A stretch of 64,000 nucleotides of DNA from Pseudomonas fluorescens. Lineage in GTDB: Bacteria > Pseudomonadota > Gammaproteobacteria > Pseudomonadales > Pseudomonadaceae. Every line of letters starts with the position of its first letter. Position 1 is the stretch's first letter. The position numbers and the translations under genes were made by a program. Below are positions 1 to 9,354 of the stretch, piece after piece. Under the pieces are notes generated by a model, which ran no database searches, had not been told where the DNA came from, and saw only the letters and a program-made list of their open reading frames with translations. The stretch covers positions 613,706 to 677,705 of the forward strand of contig NZ_MRST01000025.1 in NCBI RefSeq assembly GCF_001902145.1, given 5' to 3'.

Positions 1-740
1 AACGCCATCAGCACGGCCCAGAGCAAGGCACTGGGGATGTCCAGGAACCAGAAGATCAAGCCCCCAAGCGCACCCTGGGTCACGGCCACCAGCACGTTGC
101 CCTTGACCGTGGCGCGCACCACGCGGTTGAACTTGAGCTGCAGGCGACGCTTTTGCGGCTCGGCCAACGGTACTGCCGTGCGCACCTTCCGTACCAGTTC
201 CGGGCCATCACGCAGCAGGAAAAACAGCAGGTACAGCATGATGAAAAAGCTCACCAGGAAATCAAACGTACCCTGGCCGAAGCTGAACGCCTGGGAGGCA
301 AAGAACTGACTGCCCTGCATTGCGCCCTTGACCACTTTTTCCCGCAGCCCTTCGAGATTGCCCATGCCGAAACGGTCGAGCAACTGCTGGAAATACGGCG
401 GTAGGACGTTCTTGAATTGCTCGATATAACCCGCTACGTCGAGTTTGCCGCTCTCGATGTTTTTGTAGAGCGTGGCCCCTTCTTGCACCAGCAGCGCACT
501 GGTAATGATCACCGGCAGAATCGCGATCACCAGGCATACCATCAACGTGGTCAGGGAGGTCAGGTTGCGGTTCCAGCCGAAACGCTGCTGCAGGCGGCGC
601 TGCATCGGCGCAAAAATAATGCCCAGGATCACCGCCCAGAACACCGCACCGTAGAACGGCAGCAATATCCAGATAAAAGCCACGGTGACCAAGGCCAGTA
701 GCAGCAACAGGGTTTTGAATTGCAGGTTGGTTTGATTCAT
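1..740 (-). CDS. AI-2E family transporter (PerM-like), 3' part outside window
   Basis: The reading frame opens with ATG at 738-740 and runs off the left edge without a stop, so only about the first 246 residues are visible. The translation begins MNQTNLQFKTLLLLL and carries two hydrophobic stretches within the first 90 residues. A charged amphipathic segment follows (YKNIESGKLDVAGYIEQFKN), and further membrane helices lie near the edge. This topology and sequence are typical of the AI-2E/UPF0118 family, inner-membrane permeases proposed to export small molecules or ions; substrate cannot be told. It is divergent from yegQ, with about 170 bases between them. Confidence 0.85.
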   Translation of the reverse strand, partial: MNQTNLQFKTLLLLLALVTVAFIWILLPFYGAVFWAVILGIIFAPMQRRLQQRFGWNRNLTSLTTLMVCLVIAILPVIITSALLVQEGATLYKNIESGKLDVAGYIEQFKNVLPPYFQQLLDRFGMGNLEGLREKVVKGAMQGSQFFASQAFSFGQGTFDFLVSFFIMLYLLFFLLRDGPELVRKVRTAVPLAEPQKRRLQLKFNRVVRATVKGNVLVAVTQGALGGLIFWFLDIPSALLWAVLMA

Positions 741-910
741 GTCCGGTCCATGTCAGAAAAACAGGGCCGATGGCGACCCTGTTGCTTAGTCCGCAGCCAA
801 ACGTGGGAGTGCCCTTGTTTATCGAACAGCATAGATCGCCCTGTTTAGACGTGGATCAATGAACGACGCCCGGCCCTGCACTACCCTCGCGCCTTTTGCG
901 ACCTACAGCC

Positions 911-2224
911 ATGCCCTCCATAATTGCCCCCGAACTGCTCGCTCCCGCCGGCACCCTGAAAAACATGCGCTACGCCTTCGCCTACGGTGCCGACGCGGTC
1001 TATGCCGGCCAGCCGCGCTACAGCCTGCGGGTGCGCAATAACGAGTTCGACCACACCAACCTGGCCCTCGGCATCCAGGAAGCCCATGACCTGGGCAAGC
1101 GCTTCTACGTGGTGGTGAACATTGCGCCGCACAACGCCAAGCTCAAGACCTTCCTCAAGGACCTGGCGCCCGTGATCGCCATGGGCCCGGATGCGCTGAT
1201 CATGTCCGATCCTGGGCTGATCATGCTGGTGCGCGAGCACTTCCCGCAGATGCCGATTCACCTGTCGGTACAGGCCAATACGGTGAACTGGGCCAGCGTG
1301 GCGTTCTGGCAGCAACAAGGTATTTGCAGGGTGATCCTGTCGCGAGAGCTGTCCCTGGAGGAGATCGGCGAAATCCGCCAGCACGTGCCGGCGATGGAGC
1401 TGGAGGTGTTTGTACATGGCGCCTTGTGCATGGCCTATTCCGGGCGGTGCCTGCTGTCGGGCTATATGAACAAGCGTGACGCCAACCAGGGCAGTTGCAC
1501 CAATGCCTGCCGCTGGAAATACCAGGCCACGCCGGCAGTGGAGAACGCCACCGGCGATATCGTCCATGAATATCAACCCACATTGGGCATCGGCGCGCCC
1601 ACCGATCAGGTGTTCCTGCTACAAGAGGCCAATCGCCCCGATGACCCCATGCCCGCTTTCGAAGACGAACATGGCACCTACATCATGAACGCCAAGGACC
1701 TGCGTGCCGTGCAGCATGTGGAGCGCCTGGCACAGATGGGCGTGCATTCGTTGAAGATCGAAGGCCGCACCAAGTCCCACTTCTACTGCGCACGCACCAC
1801 CCAGGTGTACCGCCAGGCCATCGATGACGCAGTGGCCGGCCGGGCGTTTGACCGCGGCTTGATGACCAACCTCGAGTCCCTGGCCCAGCGTGGCTACACC
1901 GAAGGTTTCCTGCGCCGCCACGTGCACGATGAATACCAGAACTACCAGAACGGCAGCTCGGTTTCCGAGCGCCAGCAGTTTGTCGGGGAGCTGACCGGCG
2001 AGCGCCGTGGCGCGTTGGCCGAGGTGAAGGTGAAGAATCGCTTTGCGCTGGGCGACCACCTGGAGTTGATGACGCCCGCCGGCAATTTTCATTTTGACTT
2101 GCCGAGCCTGCATAACACCAAGGGCGAAAGCATTGAGGTGGCGCCGGGGGACGGGCATACGGTGTATGTGCCGATTCCGGCGCAGATGGACCTGCGTTTT
2201 GGCCTGCTGATGCGCGACGTTTAA
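911..2224 (+). CDS. yegQ: U32 peptidase-family tRNA hydroxylation protein YegQ/TrhP
   Basis: Encodes 437 residues. The N-terminus (ELLAPAGTLKNMRYAFAYGA) and the U32 signature around residues 165-185 (VHGALCMAYSGRCLLSGY) are clear, followed by a QGSCTNACRW segment whose cysteines probably complete a metal or Fe-S site. In E. coli this family member (TrhP) takes part in prephenate-dependent 5-hydroxylation of uridine at tRNA position 34; it is not thought to act as a protease. An in-frame ATG lies 15 bases upstream, but MPSIIAPELL matches the usual family start better. No strong ribosome binding site is visible for either. It converges with the chemoreceptor gene, separated by 22 bases holding a small GC hairpin. 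Confidence 0.9.
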   Translation: MPSIIAPELLAPAGTLKNMRYAFAYGADAVYAGQPRYSLRVRNNEFDHTNLALGIQEAHDLGKRFYVVVNIAPHNAKLKTFLKDLAPVIAMGPDALIMSDPGLIMLVREHFPQMPIHLSVQANTVNWASVAFWQQQGICRVILSRELSLEEIGEIRQHVPAMELEVFVHGALCMAYSGRCLLSGYMNKRDANQGSCTNACRWKYQATPAVENATGDIVHEYQPTLGIGAPTDQVFLLQEANRPDDPMPAFEDEHGTYIMNAKDLRAVQHVERLAQMGVHSLKIEGRTKSHFYCARTTQVYRQAIDDAVAGRAFDRGLMTNLESLAQRGYTEGFLRRHVHDEYQNYQNGSSVSERQQFVGELTGERRGALAEVKVKNRFALGDHLELMTPAGNFHFDLPSLHNTKGESIEVAPGDGHTVYVPIPAQMDLRFGLLMRDV

Positions 2225-2246
2225 ACCCCGCCGCGGGTTGAATGGA

Positions 2247-3926
2247 TCAGATCCTGAACTGGCCCACCAACTGCCCCAGGCGCTGGCCCAGGTCTGCCAG
2301 GCTGCGAGACGTCTGGGCGCCCAGTTGGGTTTCGTCCGCCACGCTGTCCACCGCTACGGCAATCTGATGCACGCTGCGGTTGATCTCTTCCGCCACGGCG
2401 GTCTGCTCCTCGGCGGCGCTGGCGATCTGGGCGTTCATTGAGTTAATGGTGCCAATCAGTTGCGCCATGGTGTCCAGGGACGCGCCGGCTTGGTTGGCCT
2501 GGGCCGAGGTGCCATCGCCGGCATCGCTGGAGCGGCGCATAGCGTCCACGGCCGCCTCGGTGCCTTTTTGCAGGCGATCGATCATGCCCTGGATTTCCTG
2601 GGTGCTGGTTTGGGTGCGACTGGCCAGGGCACGCACCTCATCGGCGACCACGGCAAAGCCACGCCCAGCCTCCCCGGCCCGTGCGGCTTCGATGGCAGCG
2701 TTGAGCGCCAGCAGGTTGGTTTGTTCGGCGATGGAGCGGATCACGCCGAGCACGCTGACGATTGACGACACATCCTGCTGCAGGCTGTCCAGGGACACGC
2801 CGCTGCTGCGGATGTCGTTCACCAGCGCATGGATCTGCGCGATGCTGCCGTCCACCACCCGCTTGGCGGCCTGGCCTTCGGCGTCGGTCTGCTGCGCAGC
2901 GACGGCGGCACCCTGGGCACTGCGTGCCACTTCGTGGGCAGCCGAGGACATCTGGTTGATCGCGGTGGCCACTTGGTCAGTCTCGTGGCGCTGGCGCTCC
3001 ATGGCCTGCTCGGAGCGCTGGGCCTGGTCGGACACTTGGCTCACCAGCCCGGTGAGCTGGGCGGTCATGTCGGTGATCTGGCGCACCAGGCCGTGGATTT
3101 TATCGACAAAGCGGTTGAACGCACCGGCAAGGTCGCCGAGTTCATCCTGGCTGGTAATGGCCAGGCGGCGAGTCAGGTCGCCTTCACCCGCTGCGATATC
3201 ATCGAGGTTGGCTTTCATCAGGTGCAGCGGGCGCAGGATGGTTTTGGCCAGCAGCATGCCCACGGCGGCGATCACCAGCAACACCACCACGGCCACGCCG
3301 AGGATGCTCAACAGCACGCCTTGCATGCGCTTCTCGACTTTTGCCTGCACCACCGCCACTTGGGCGTCGATGCCATCGAGGTTCACCGAGGTACCGATCA
3401 CCATGTCCCACTTGGGCAGGTATTCGGTATAGCCGAGCTTGGGCACCAGCTCGGTCTGGCCGGGCTGGGTCGAGCTGTATTGCAGGTAGTGGGTGCCGTC
3501 CTTGCCGACCTTGACCAGGTCGCGGTTGACGTAGACGCCGTTGGGGTCGCGGTTGTCCTTGAAGCTTTTGCCCACGCCGTCCGGGCTGTTGCCCTTGAAC
3601 AGGCGGATGGTCTCGGAGTCGTAGCCGAAGAAATAGCCGTCTTTGCCGTAGCTCGTGTTGGATAACAACTTGACCACCTGCGCCCGCGCCGCGCTGTCGC
3701 CGGGGGCTGCCGCGTCGTAGAGCGGCTGGATGGTGGTCATGGCCACCTCGACATAACTGTGCAGGGTGGCCTTGGCGTCGTTGAGCAGTCGCTGGCGGGT
3801 TTCATCCACTTCGTTGCGGGCCTGGCCCTGCAGAATCCACACGGTAGTCAAGCTAATGACCACGGCAAACAACAACACCGGCACGACAGCAAGGGCCAGG
3901 ACTTTGGCCTTCAAACTCAGACGCAT
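2247..3926 (-). CDS. ctpM: Methyl-accepting chemotaxis protein, sCache type (CtpM-like malate receptor)
   Basis: A 559-residue chemoreceptor. TM1 is about residues 10-31 and TM2 about 203-226. Between them lies a single-Cache sensor with the family-typical GYFFGYDSETIRLFKGNSPD near 97-116. HAMP follows at about 227-280, then the methyl-accepting signalling domain with its conserved tip (EQTNLLALNAAIEAARAGEA, 401-420). sCache receptors of pseudomonads bind small organic acids. The neighbours (an antiporter, then a dCache receptor, then bqsSR) reproduce the PA2652-PA2653-PA2654-PA2656/7 order I recall from P. aeruginosa, where PA2652 is the malate receptor CtpM. The ligand here is inferred from that synteny and domain type, not shown directly. 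Confidence 0.8.
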   Translation of the reverse strand: MRLSLKAKVLALAVVPVLLFAVVISLTTVWILQGQARNEVDETRQRLLNDAKATLHSYVEVAMTTIQPLYDAAAPGDSAARAQVVKLLSNTSYGKDGYFFGYDSETIRLFKGNSPDGVGKSFKDNRDPNGVYVNRDLVKVGKDGTHYLQYSSTQPGQTELVPKLGYTEYLPKWDMVIGTSVNLDGIDAQVAVVQAKVEKRMQGVLLSILGVAVVVLLVIAAVGMLLAKTILRPLHLMKANLDDIAAGEGDLTRRLAITSQDELGDLAGAFNRFVDKIHGLVRQITDMTAQLTGLVSQVSDQAQRSEQAMERQRHETDQVATAINQMSSAAHEVARSAQGAAVAAQQTDAEGQAAKRVVDGSIAQIHALVNDIRSSGVSLDSLQQDVSSIVSVLGVIRSIAEQTNLLALNAAIEAARAGEAGRGFAVVADEVRALASRTQTSTQEIQGMIDRLQKGTEAAVDAMRRSSDAGDGTSAQANQAGASLDTMAQLIGTINSMNAQIASAAEEQTAVAEEINRSVHQIAVAVDSVADETQLGAQTSRSLADLGQRLGQLVGQFRI

Positions 3927-3982
3927 GGCTTTTCTCTCTTGTTAGTGGCGACTTGAGAGGTTAACGGCCATGTGAGCAATTA

Positions 3983-4084
3983 CTGTAGGAGCGAGCTTGC
4001 TCGCGAAAAACCTGAGAGCACTGCAGGGTGCCAGGTTGCCCGCGTTATCGTTGACGCTTTTCGCGAGCAAGCTCGCTCCTACAG
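3983..4084. repeat. REPIN (inverted REP pair) A
   Basis: Two 27-28 base arms, CTGTAGGAGCGAGCTTGCTC and its reverse complement, each followed inward by GCGAAAAA/TTTTTCGC, flank a spacer of about 46 bases ending GTTATCGTTGACG. The same arms and part of the spacer recur at 7852-7952 and, inverted, at 41231-41330. It sits between the antiporter and the chemoreceptor downstream of it, where the hairpin could lessen read-through. Confidence 0.9.
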
Positions 4085-4092
4085 GAACCTCG

Positions 4093-5415
4093 TCAAAGCG
4101 TCATCGCAGCCAGCCAGCCGAACGCCAGCAGCGGCAGGTTGTAGTGCAGGAAGGTCGGCACCACGGTGTCCCAGATATGGTGGTGCTGGCCGTCGATGTT
4201 CAGGCCGGAGGTGGGGCCGAGGGTGGAGTCCGAGGCGGGCGAACCGGCGTCACCCAAGGCACCGGCGGTACCAACGATGCACACGATGGCCACCGGGCTG
4301 AAGCCCAACTGCACACACAGCGGCACGAAAATCGCCGCGAGGATCGGCACGGTGGAAAACGACGAGCCGATGCCCATGGTCACCAACAACCCCACCAGCA
4401 GCATCAACAACGCGCCGACGCCCCGGCTATGGCCAATGAACGCCGCCGAGGCTTGCACCAGCGAGTTCACGTCACCGGTGGCCTTGAGCACTTCGGCAAA
4501 CCCTGAGGACGCGATCATGATGAAGCCGATCATCGCCATCATCTTCATGCCTTCGGTGAACAGGTCATCGGTGTCGCGCCAGCGCACGATGCCCGACACC
4601 GAGAAGATCAGGAACCCGGCCAGGGCGCCGATGATCATCGAGTCCAGCCACAACTGGATGATGAACGCCGAGGCAATCGCCAGGCCGGCCACCAGCAGGG
4701 TCAGCGGGTTGTACTGCACCGCCACTTGCTCGACACGCTCGATTTTCTTCAGGTCGTACACACGCTTTTTGCGGTAGCTGATCAACACCGCCACCAGCAG
4801 GCCGACCACCATGCCCAGCGCCGGCAAGCCCATGGCGTGGGTAACATTGACCCCGCTGATATCCACCCCGCTCTTGGCGACGTTGGCCAGCAGGATCTGA
4901 TTAAGGAAGATATTGCCAAAGCCCACCGGCAGAAACATGTACGGGGTGATCAAGCCGAAGGTCATCACGCAGGCGATCAGGCGACGGTCCAGCTGTAGCT
5001 TGGTCAGTACATACAACAGCGGCGGTACCAGCAGCGGAATAAACGCAATGTGGATCGGCAAGATGTTCTGCGAGGCAATCGCCACCACCCATAACAAGCC
5101 GATCAGCAGCCATTTGACGTGGTTGCCACCGCTGGCGTCCTGGCGATCCACCAGCAGCAAGGCTTTGTCCGCCAAGGCATGGGCCAGCCCGGACTTGGCA
5201 ATCGCCACGGCGAAAGCCCCGAGCAACGCGTAGGACAAAGCCACTGTTGCGCCGCCGCCCAGCCCGCCGTTGAAGGCCTTGAGCGTGGCCTCGATACCCA
5301 GGCCACCGGTCAAGCCGCCCACCAGAGCGCCGACGATAATGGCGATGACCACATGCACGCGGGACAGGCTGAGTACCAGCATGGTGCCGACAGCGGCGAT
5401 GACTGCGTTAATCAT
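4093..5415 (-). CDS. Na+/H+ antiporter family (YuiF-like) membrane transporter
   Basis: A 440-residue very hydrophobic protein with roughly 11-12 predicted membrane helices. It contains glycine-rich segments (VGALVGGLTGGLGIEATLKA near the N-terminus; ALGDAGSPASDSTLGPTSGL near the C-terminus) that characterise the NhaC/YuiF-type Na+/H+ antiporter family, members of which are also suspected of carrying organic solutes. ATG at 5413-5415 is preferred over an upstream in-frame start because MINAVIAAVG fits the first helix. It lies on the same strand as, and upstream of, the CtpM-like receptor, which suggests that the transported solute and the receptor's ligand may be related. It corresponds by position to PA2653. 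Confidence 0.75.
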   Translation of the reverse strand: MINAVIAAVGTMLVLSLSRVHVVIAIIVGALVGGLTGGLGIEATLKAFNGGLGGGATVALSYALLGAFAVAIAKSGLAHALADKALLLVDRQDASGGNHVKWLLIGLLWVVAIASQNILPIHIAFIPLLVPPLLYVLTKLQLDRRLIACVMTFGLITPYMFLPVGFGNIFLNQILLANVAKSGVDISGVNVTHAMGLPALGMVVGLLVAVLISYRKKRVYDLKKIERVEQVAVQYNPLTLLVAGLAIASAFIIQLWLDSMIIGALAGFLIFSVSGIVRWRDTDDLFTEGMKMMAMIGFIMIASSGFAEVLKATGDVNSLVQASAAFIGHSRGVGALLMLLVGLLVTMGIGSSFSTVPILAAIFVPLCVQLGFSPVAIVCIVGTAGALGDAGSPASDSTLGPTSGLNIDGQHHHIWDTVVPTFLHYNLPLLAFGWLAAMTL

Positions 5416-5641
5416 GGTTACCTCAAGCAGAAACAAAAAAGACAGGCATGCCCGCGCGCGGCCCATGGGAACAGCTGCCGGCGTGCAGGATTGAAAGAGG
5501 TCTTATTAGAGGGCGCGCACTTTGCAGGAGCTGGGCTGTCATGTCAAAAACTGTGGTGAGGGAAAGCCTTCTGCACAGATAAAGAATTACAGGCACTGGC
5601 CGATACGCTGTCTCTATGTGCTTTCAGGTAAGGATGTCCCG

Positions 5642-7789
5642 ATGTCGCTCAGGCAGCTCTCCATTCAATGGAAAATCACCCTGCTGGCGGGCCTCTGCCT
5701 GCTGGGGATCGTGACCCTGCTGGTGGGTCTGTCGCTGTATCGCATGGCGCAGAGCTCGCAGCAGGTCAAGGCGTCCAGCATGCAGATGCTCGACGAAGCC
5801 GCCCAGTCGCGCATCGAGGCCCAAGGCGAAGTGCAGGCGCTGGGCATTCGCCAGCAGTTCATGGATGCCTACCAGTACGGCCATGGCTTTTCCCGCCAGG
5901 TGCTGTTTTTGCGCGAGCAGGCCGAGAAGCGCTTTCTCGATGCCTTCGACACCCGTGAAGACCTGACCCGCCAGGTCAAGGCCGCCCTGCAGGCCAACCC
6001 AGACCTGCTCGGCCTGTCCCTGGTGTTCGAAGCCAATGCGCTGGACGGCAAGGACGAACTGTTCGCCAACCAGGCGGAACTGGGCAGCAATGACAAAGGC
6101 CGTTTCGCGCTGTACTGGTCGCAACCGACACCGGGGAAAATCACTTCGATGGCGCTGCCTGAGAGCGACATGGCCGACACCTCCATCGGCCCCAGCGGCG
6201 AAAAGGCCAACGCCTGGTTCACCTGCCCGCGCACGACTCTAAAGCCCTGCGTGATCGAACCTTACTTCTATGTGATCGACGGCCAGAACGTGCTGATGAC
6301 CAGCATCGTGTTCCCGCTGATGGTCAATGGCAAAGTCATCGCCTCGCTGTCGGTGGATATCAACCTCAACAGCCTGCAGACGGTCAGCCAACAGGCCAGC
6401 CAGAAACTGTACGACGGCCAGACCCAGGTCAGCATCCTCAGCCCGACTGGCTTACTGGCCGGCTACAGCCCGGATGCCAGCAAACTCAGCCAACGCCTGG
6501 AGCAGGTCGACCCGGCCAGCGGCGCGCAGTTGATCAGTGCCTTGGCCAGCAGTACCCAGACCCGCAGCCTGCGCACCGACCATCAACTCAAGGTACTGGC
6601 GCCTTTTGCGCCGATTCCCGGCGGCAAGTCGTGGGGTGTGTTGCTGGATGTACCGGAAAAAGTCCTGGTCGCCCCCGCCGAAGCACTGAAAAACCAGCTG
6701 GATGCCGACAATGCCAAAGGCACCCTGCTGGAACTGGGCCTGGGCCTACTGGCTGCCGTGGTCGGCTTGATCCTGGTGTGGCTGATGGCACGCAGCGTGA
6801 CCCGACCAATCCTCGGTGTGGCGCACATGCTTGAGGATATCGCCAGCGGCGAAGGCGACCTGACCCGACGCCTGGCCTATGCCAAACAGGACGAACTCGG
6901 CCAATTGGCCGGCTGGTTCAACCGTTTCCTCGACAAGCTGCAACCGATCATTGCCGAGGTCAAACGCTCGGTCCAGGACGCTCGCGGCACCGCCGACCAG
7001 TCCGCGGCCATTGCCACGCAAACCAGCGCCGGCATGGAGCAGCAGTACCGCCAGGTGGATCAGGTGGCCACCGCATCCCACGAAATGAGCGCCACCGCCC
7101 AGGACGTGGCCCGCAGCGCCGCACAAGCGGCCCAAGCCGCACGGGATGCCGACCAGGCGACTCGCCAAGGCTTGACGGTTATCGACCGCACCACCGTCAA
7201 CATTGGCGAACTCGCCGCCGACATGAGCACTGCCATGGCCCAGGTGGAAGGCTTGGCCGCCAACAGCGAACAGATCGGCTCGGTACTCGAAGTGATTCGC
7301 GGCATCGCCGAGCAGACCAACCTGTTGGCGCTCAACGCCGCCATCGAAGCCGCTCGCGCCGGTGAAGCCGGCCGGGGTTTTGCCGTGGTCGCCGACGAAG
7401 TGCGCAACCTGGCACGGCGCACCCAGGAATCGGTGGAAGAAACCCGCCTGGTGATCGAACAATTGCAAACCGGTACCAGCGACGTGGTCGGTTCCATGGG
7501 CAACAGCTATCGCCAGGCCCAGGGCAGCGTCGAACAAGTCGGCCAGGCCGTCACCGCCTTGCGCCAGATTGGCGATGCGGTCACGGTGATCAGCGACATG
7601 AACCTGCAAATCGCCAGCGCCGCGGAAGAGCAAAGCGCCGTGGCCGAAGAGATCAACAGCAACGTGGCGACCATTCGCGATGTGACCGAGTCGTTGTCGG
7701 AGCAGGCCAATGAATCAGCGCGGGTCAGCCAGGCGTTGAACAGCCTGGCGAATCAGCAGCAGGGGTTGATGGATCAGTTTCGGGTCTGA
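5642..7789 (+). CDS. tlpQ: Methyl-accepting chemotaxis protein, dCache type (TlpQ-like)
   Basis: A 715-residue chemoreceptor, starting at the ATG preceded by AAGGA. TM1 covers about residues 11-33. A large periplasmic double-Cache region follows (about 34-355, including YFYVIDGQNVLMTSIVFPL near 208-226), then TM2 (361-383), HAMP, and a signalling domain with the conserved tip near 556-590. The periplasmic part has a CPRTTLKPC pair of cysteines (195 and 203) that may form a disulfide. In P. aeruginosa the gene in this position, PA2654/TlpQ, is a dCache receptor for histamine and also implicated in ethylene and polyamine responses. Identification as TlpQ rests on synteny, domain plan and length; the ligand remains inference. 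Confidence 0.75.
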   Translation: MSLRQLSIQWKITLLAGLCLLGIVTLLVGLSLYRMAQSSQQVKASSMQMLDEAAQSRIEAQGEVQALGIRQQFMDAYQYGHGFSRQVLFLREQAEKRFLDAFDTREDLTRQVKAALQANPDLLGLSLVFEANALDGKDELFANQAELGSNDKGRFALYWSQPTPGKITSMALPESDMADTSIGPSGEKANAWFTCPRTTLKPCVIEPYFYVIDGQNVLMTSIVFPLMVNGKVIASLSVDINLNSLQTVSQQASQKLYDGQTQVSILSPTGLLAGYSPDASKLSQRLEQVDPASGAQLISALASSTQTRSLRTDHQLKVLAPFAPIPGGKSWGVLLDVPEKVLVAPAEALKNQLDADNAKGTLLELGLGLLAAVVGLILVWLMARSVTRPILGVAHMLEDIASGEGDLTRRLAYAKQDELGQLAGWFNRFLDKLQPIIAEVKRSVQDARGTADQSAAIATQTSAGMEQQYRQVDQVATASHEMSATAQDVARSAAQAAQAARDADQATRQGLTVIDRTTVNIGELAADMSTAMAQVEGLAANSEQIGSVLEVIRGIAEQTNLLALNAAIEAARAGEAGRGFAVVADEVRNLARRTQESVEETRLVIEQLQTGTSDVVGSMGNSYRQAQGSVEQVGQAVTALRQIGDAVTVISDMNLQIASAAEEQSAVAEEINSNVATIRDVTESLSEQANESARVSQALNSLANQQQGLMDQFRV

Positions 7790-7805
7790 ATGTAGCAAGG
7801 CTTTT

Positions 7806-8024
7806 CTGTGGGAGCCGGGCTTGCCCCAATGCCAGTCAGTTAAGGGCTTTTTGTAGGAGCGAGCTTGCTCGCGAAAAACTCACAGGCGCCGCGTTCATTC
7901 AGCAAGCACGCGTTATCGTTGACGTTTTTCGCGAGCAAGCTCGCTCCTACAGTAGGCGATGCAGACACCTCGGTATTTCAGGTAAACCGAGTCGATGCTA
8001 TCGCAGGCAAGCCAGCTCCCACAT
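7806..8024. repeat. Outer REP pair enclosing REPIN B
   Basis: A different REP half-site (CTGTGGGAGCCGGGCTTGCC at 7806-7825) and its approximate inverse (TCGCAGGCAAGCCAGCTCCC at 8001-8020) flank a complete REPIN of the other sequence class. The 250-base space between tlpQ and the convergent bqsS-like gene is therefore almost entirely repeat. Confidence 0.7.
7852..7952. repeat. REPIN B
   Basis: About 101 bases with the same arms as REPIN A. Read in reverse complement, the copy at 41231-41330 is almost identical to it over the whole length, spacer included, with only a few substitutions. This indicates recent duplication within one family. Confidence 0.9.
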
Positions 8025-8040
8025 TTTGAACGGTGGTGTG

Positions 8041-9354
8041 TCAGCGCCGAGGTAGTTCGATCAATACCTTGAGCCCACCCAGCTCACTCTCCTGCAGTTG
8101 CAACACCCCACCCCACACCTCAACGATGTCCCGCACGATCCCCAAACCCAGGCCATGGCCAACCCTTTGCTCATCAAGGCGTGCGCCACGGCTGAACACT
8201 TGGTCGCGCTGAGCCTCAGGGATGCCGGGGCCGTCGTCTTCCACCGCCAGCCGATAGCCGTGGGGTGTCTCGCTGACGCTCAGGCGTACCTCGGCGTCCG
8301 CCCATTTACAGGCGTTGTCCAACAGGTTGCCCATCAACTCCAACAGGTCTTCACGGTCCCAGGGCAGTTGCAGGCCCGGCGCCATCTGATAGCTGAGGTC
8401 CAGGTGTTCGCCGTGGATCATGCGCAGGGTAGCCAGTAAACCGGGCAGTTCTTGTTCACAGTCAAACAACGCGCCCGGCAATGCATCGCCCGCCAGGCGA
8501 GCGCGGTTGAGTTCACGATTAAGGCGCTGCTGCACCTGCTCCAATTGCTCGCGTAGCAACTGGCTCAACTGCGGATGATCCTTGAGGGCTTCACTGGAAG
8601 CTGCGCTCAACAACACCGCCAGGGGAGTTTTCAGCGCATGGCCCAGGTTGCCGAGAGCGTTGCGGGAGCGCTTGAGGCTGTCTTCGGTGTGCGCCAGCAG
8701 GTGGTTGATCTGCGCCACCAGTGGCTCCAGCTCAAGCGGCACCTGGGTGTCGAGTTGCGAGCGCTGGCCTTGTTGCAGTTGGGCGATCTGGTTACGTGCG
8801 GTCTCCAGGGGGCGCAAGGCACGGCGCACGGTGACCCGTTGCAGGATCAGCACCAGCATCAGGGCCGCCAGCCCCATCACCAGGCCGACCTGGCGCATCA
8901 GGCGAAAGCTCTCGCGCACGGGCGTGTAGTCCTGGGCCACGCTGATGGAAATCGACTGGCCAAAGCGCTTGTAATCCGAGCGCAGCACCAACAGTTGCTG
9001 GCCTTCGGGCCCCAGTTGCAGGTTGCCCTTGAGCCCCGCCACGGGGAGCCGGGGCAGTTCCTGGTCCCACAGTGAACGGGAACGCCAATGCACATCGGCA
9101 AAGTCGATACGAAAGTAATGCCCGGAAAACGGCCGTTGGTACGCCGGCGACAGGCGTTGCTCATCCAATTGCACGCCGTTGGGCCCACGCACCAGCGCCA
9201 CCAGCAGGTTTTCGCTGTCGTTGCGCAAGCCCGCTTCAAGGTAGCGCTGCAAACCCGCCTCGAACAACCACAGGCTGGTTTGCGCCAGCACCACGCCGAC
9301 AATCACCATCACGCTGATCAACCCCAGGCTCAGGCGCCGCTGGATTGACCTCAT
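8041..9354 (-). CDS. bqsS: Sensor histidine kinase, BqsS/CarS-like
   Basis: A 437-residue membrane kinase. TM1 is about 10-30, a periplasmic loop spans 31-156, and TM2 is about 157-172. HAMP follows, then the dimerisation domain with phospho-acceptor His239 (GHALKTPLAVL) and the ATPase domain: N box around Asn347 (NLLDNACKW), G1 DDGPGIP at 373-379, G2 GHGLGLGI at 399-406. It overlaps the regulator gene by 4 bases (ATGA). Operon structure with two PepSY genes and the tlpQ neighbour match P. aeruginosa bqsS/carS (PA2656), reported to respond to extracellular Fe(II) and Ca2+. I see no RExxE motif in the periplasmic loop, the motif linked to Fe(II) sensing in BqsS; the closest is RESFR at 148-152. 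Confidence 0.8.
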   Translation of the reverse strand: MRSIQRRLSLGLISVMVIVGVVLAQTSLWLFEAGLQRYLEAGLRNDSENLLVALVRGPNGVQLDEQRLSPAYQRPFSGHYFRIDFADVHWRSRSLWDQELPRLPVAGLKGNLQLGPEGQQLLVLRSDYKRFGQSISISVAQDYTPVRESFRLMRQVGLVMGLAALMLVLILQRVTVRRALRPLETARNQIAQLQQGQRSQLDTQVPLELEPLVAQINHLLAHTEDSLKRSRNALGNLGHALKTPLAVLLSAASSEALKDHPQLSQLLREQLEQVQQRLNRELNRARLAGDALPGALFDCEQELPGLLATLRMIHGEHLDLSYQMAPGLQLPWDREDLLELMGNLLDNACKWADAEVRLSVSETPHGYRLAVEDDGPGIPEAQRDQVFSRGARLDEQRVGHGLGLGIVRDIVEVWGGVLQLQESELGGLKVLIELPRR

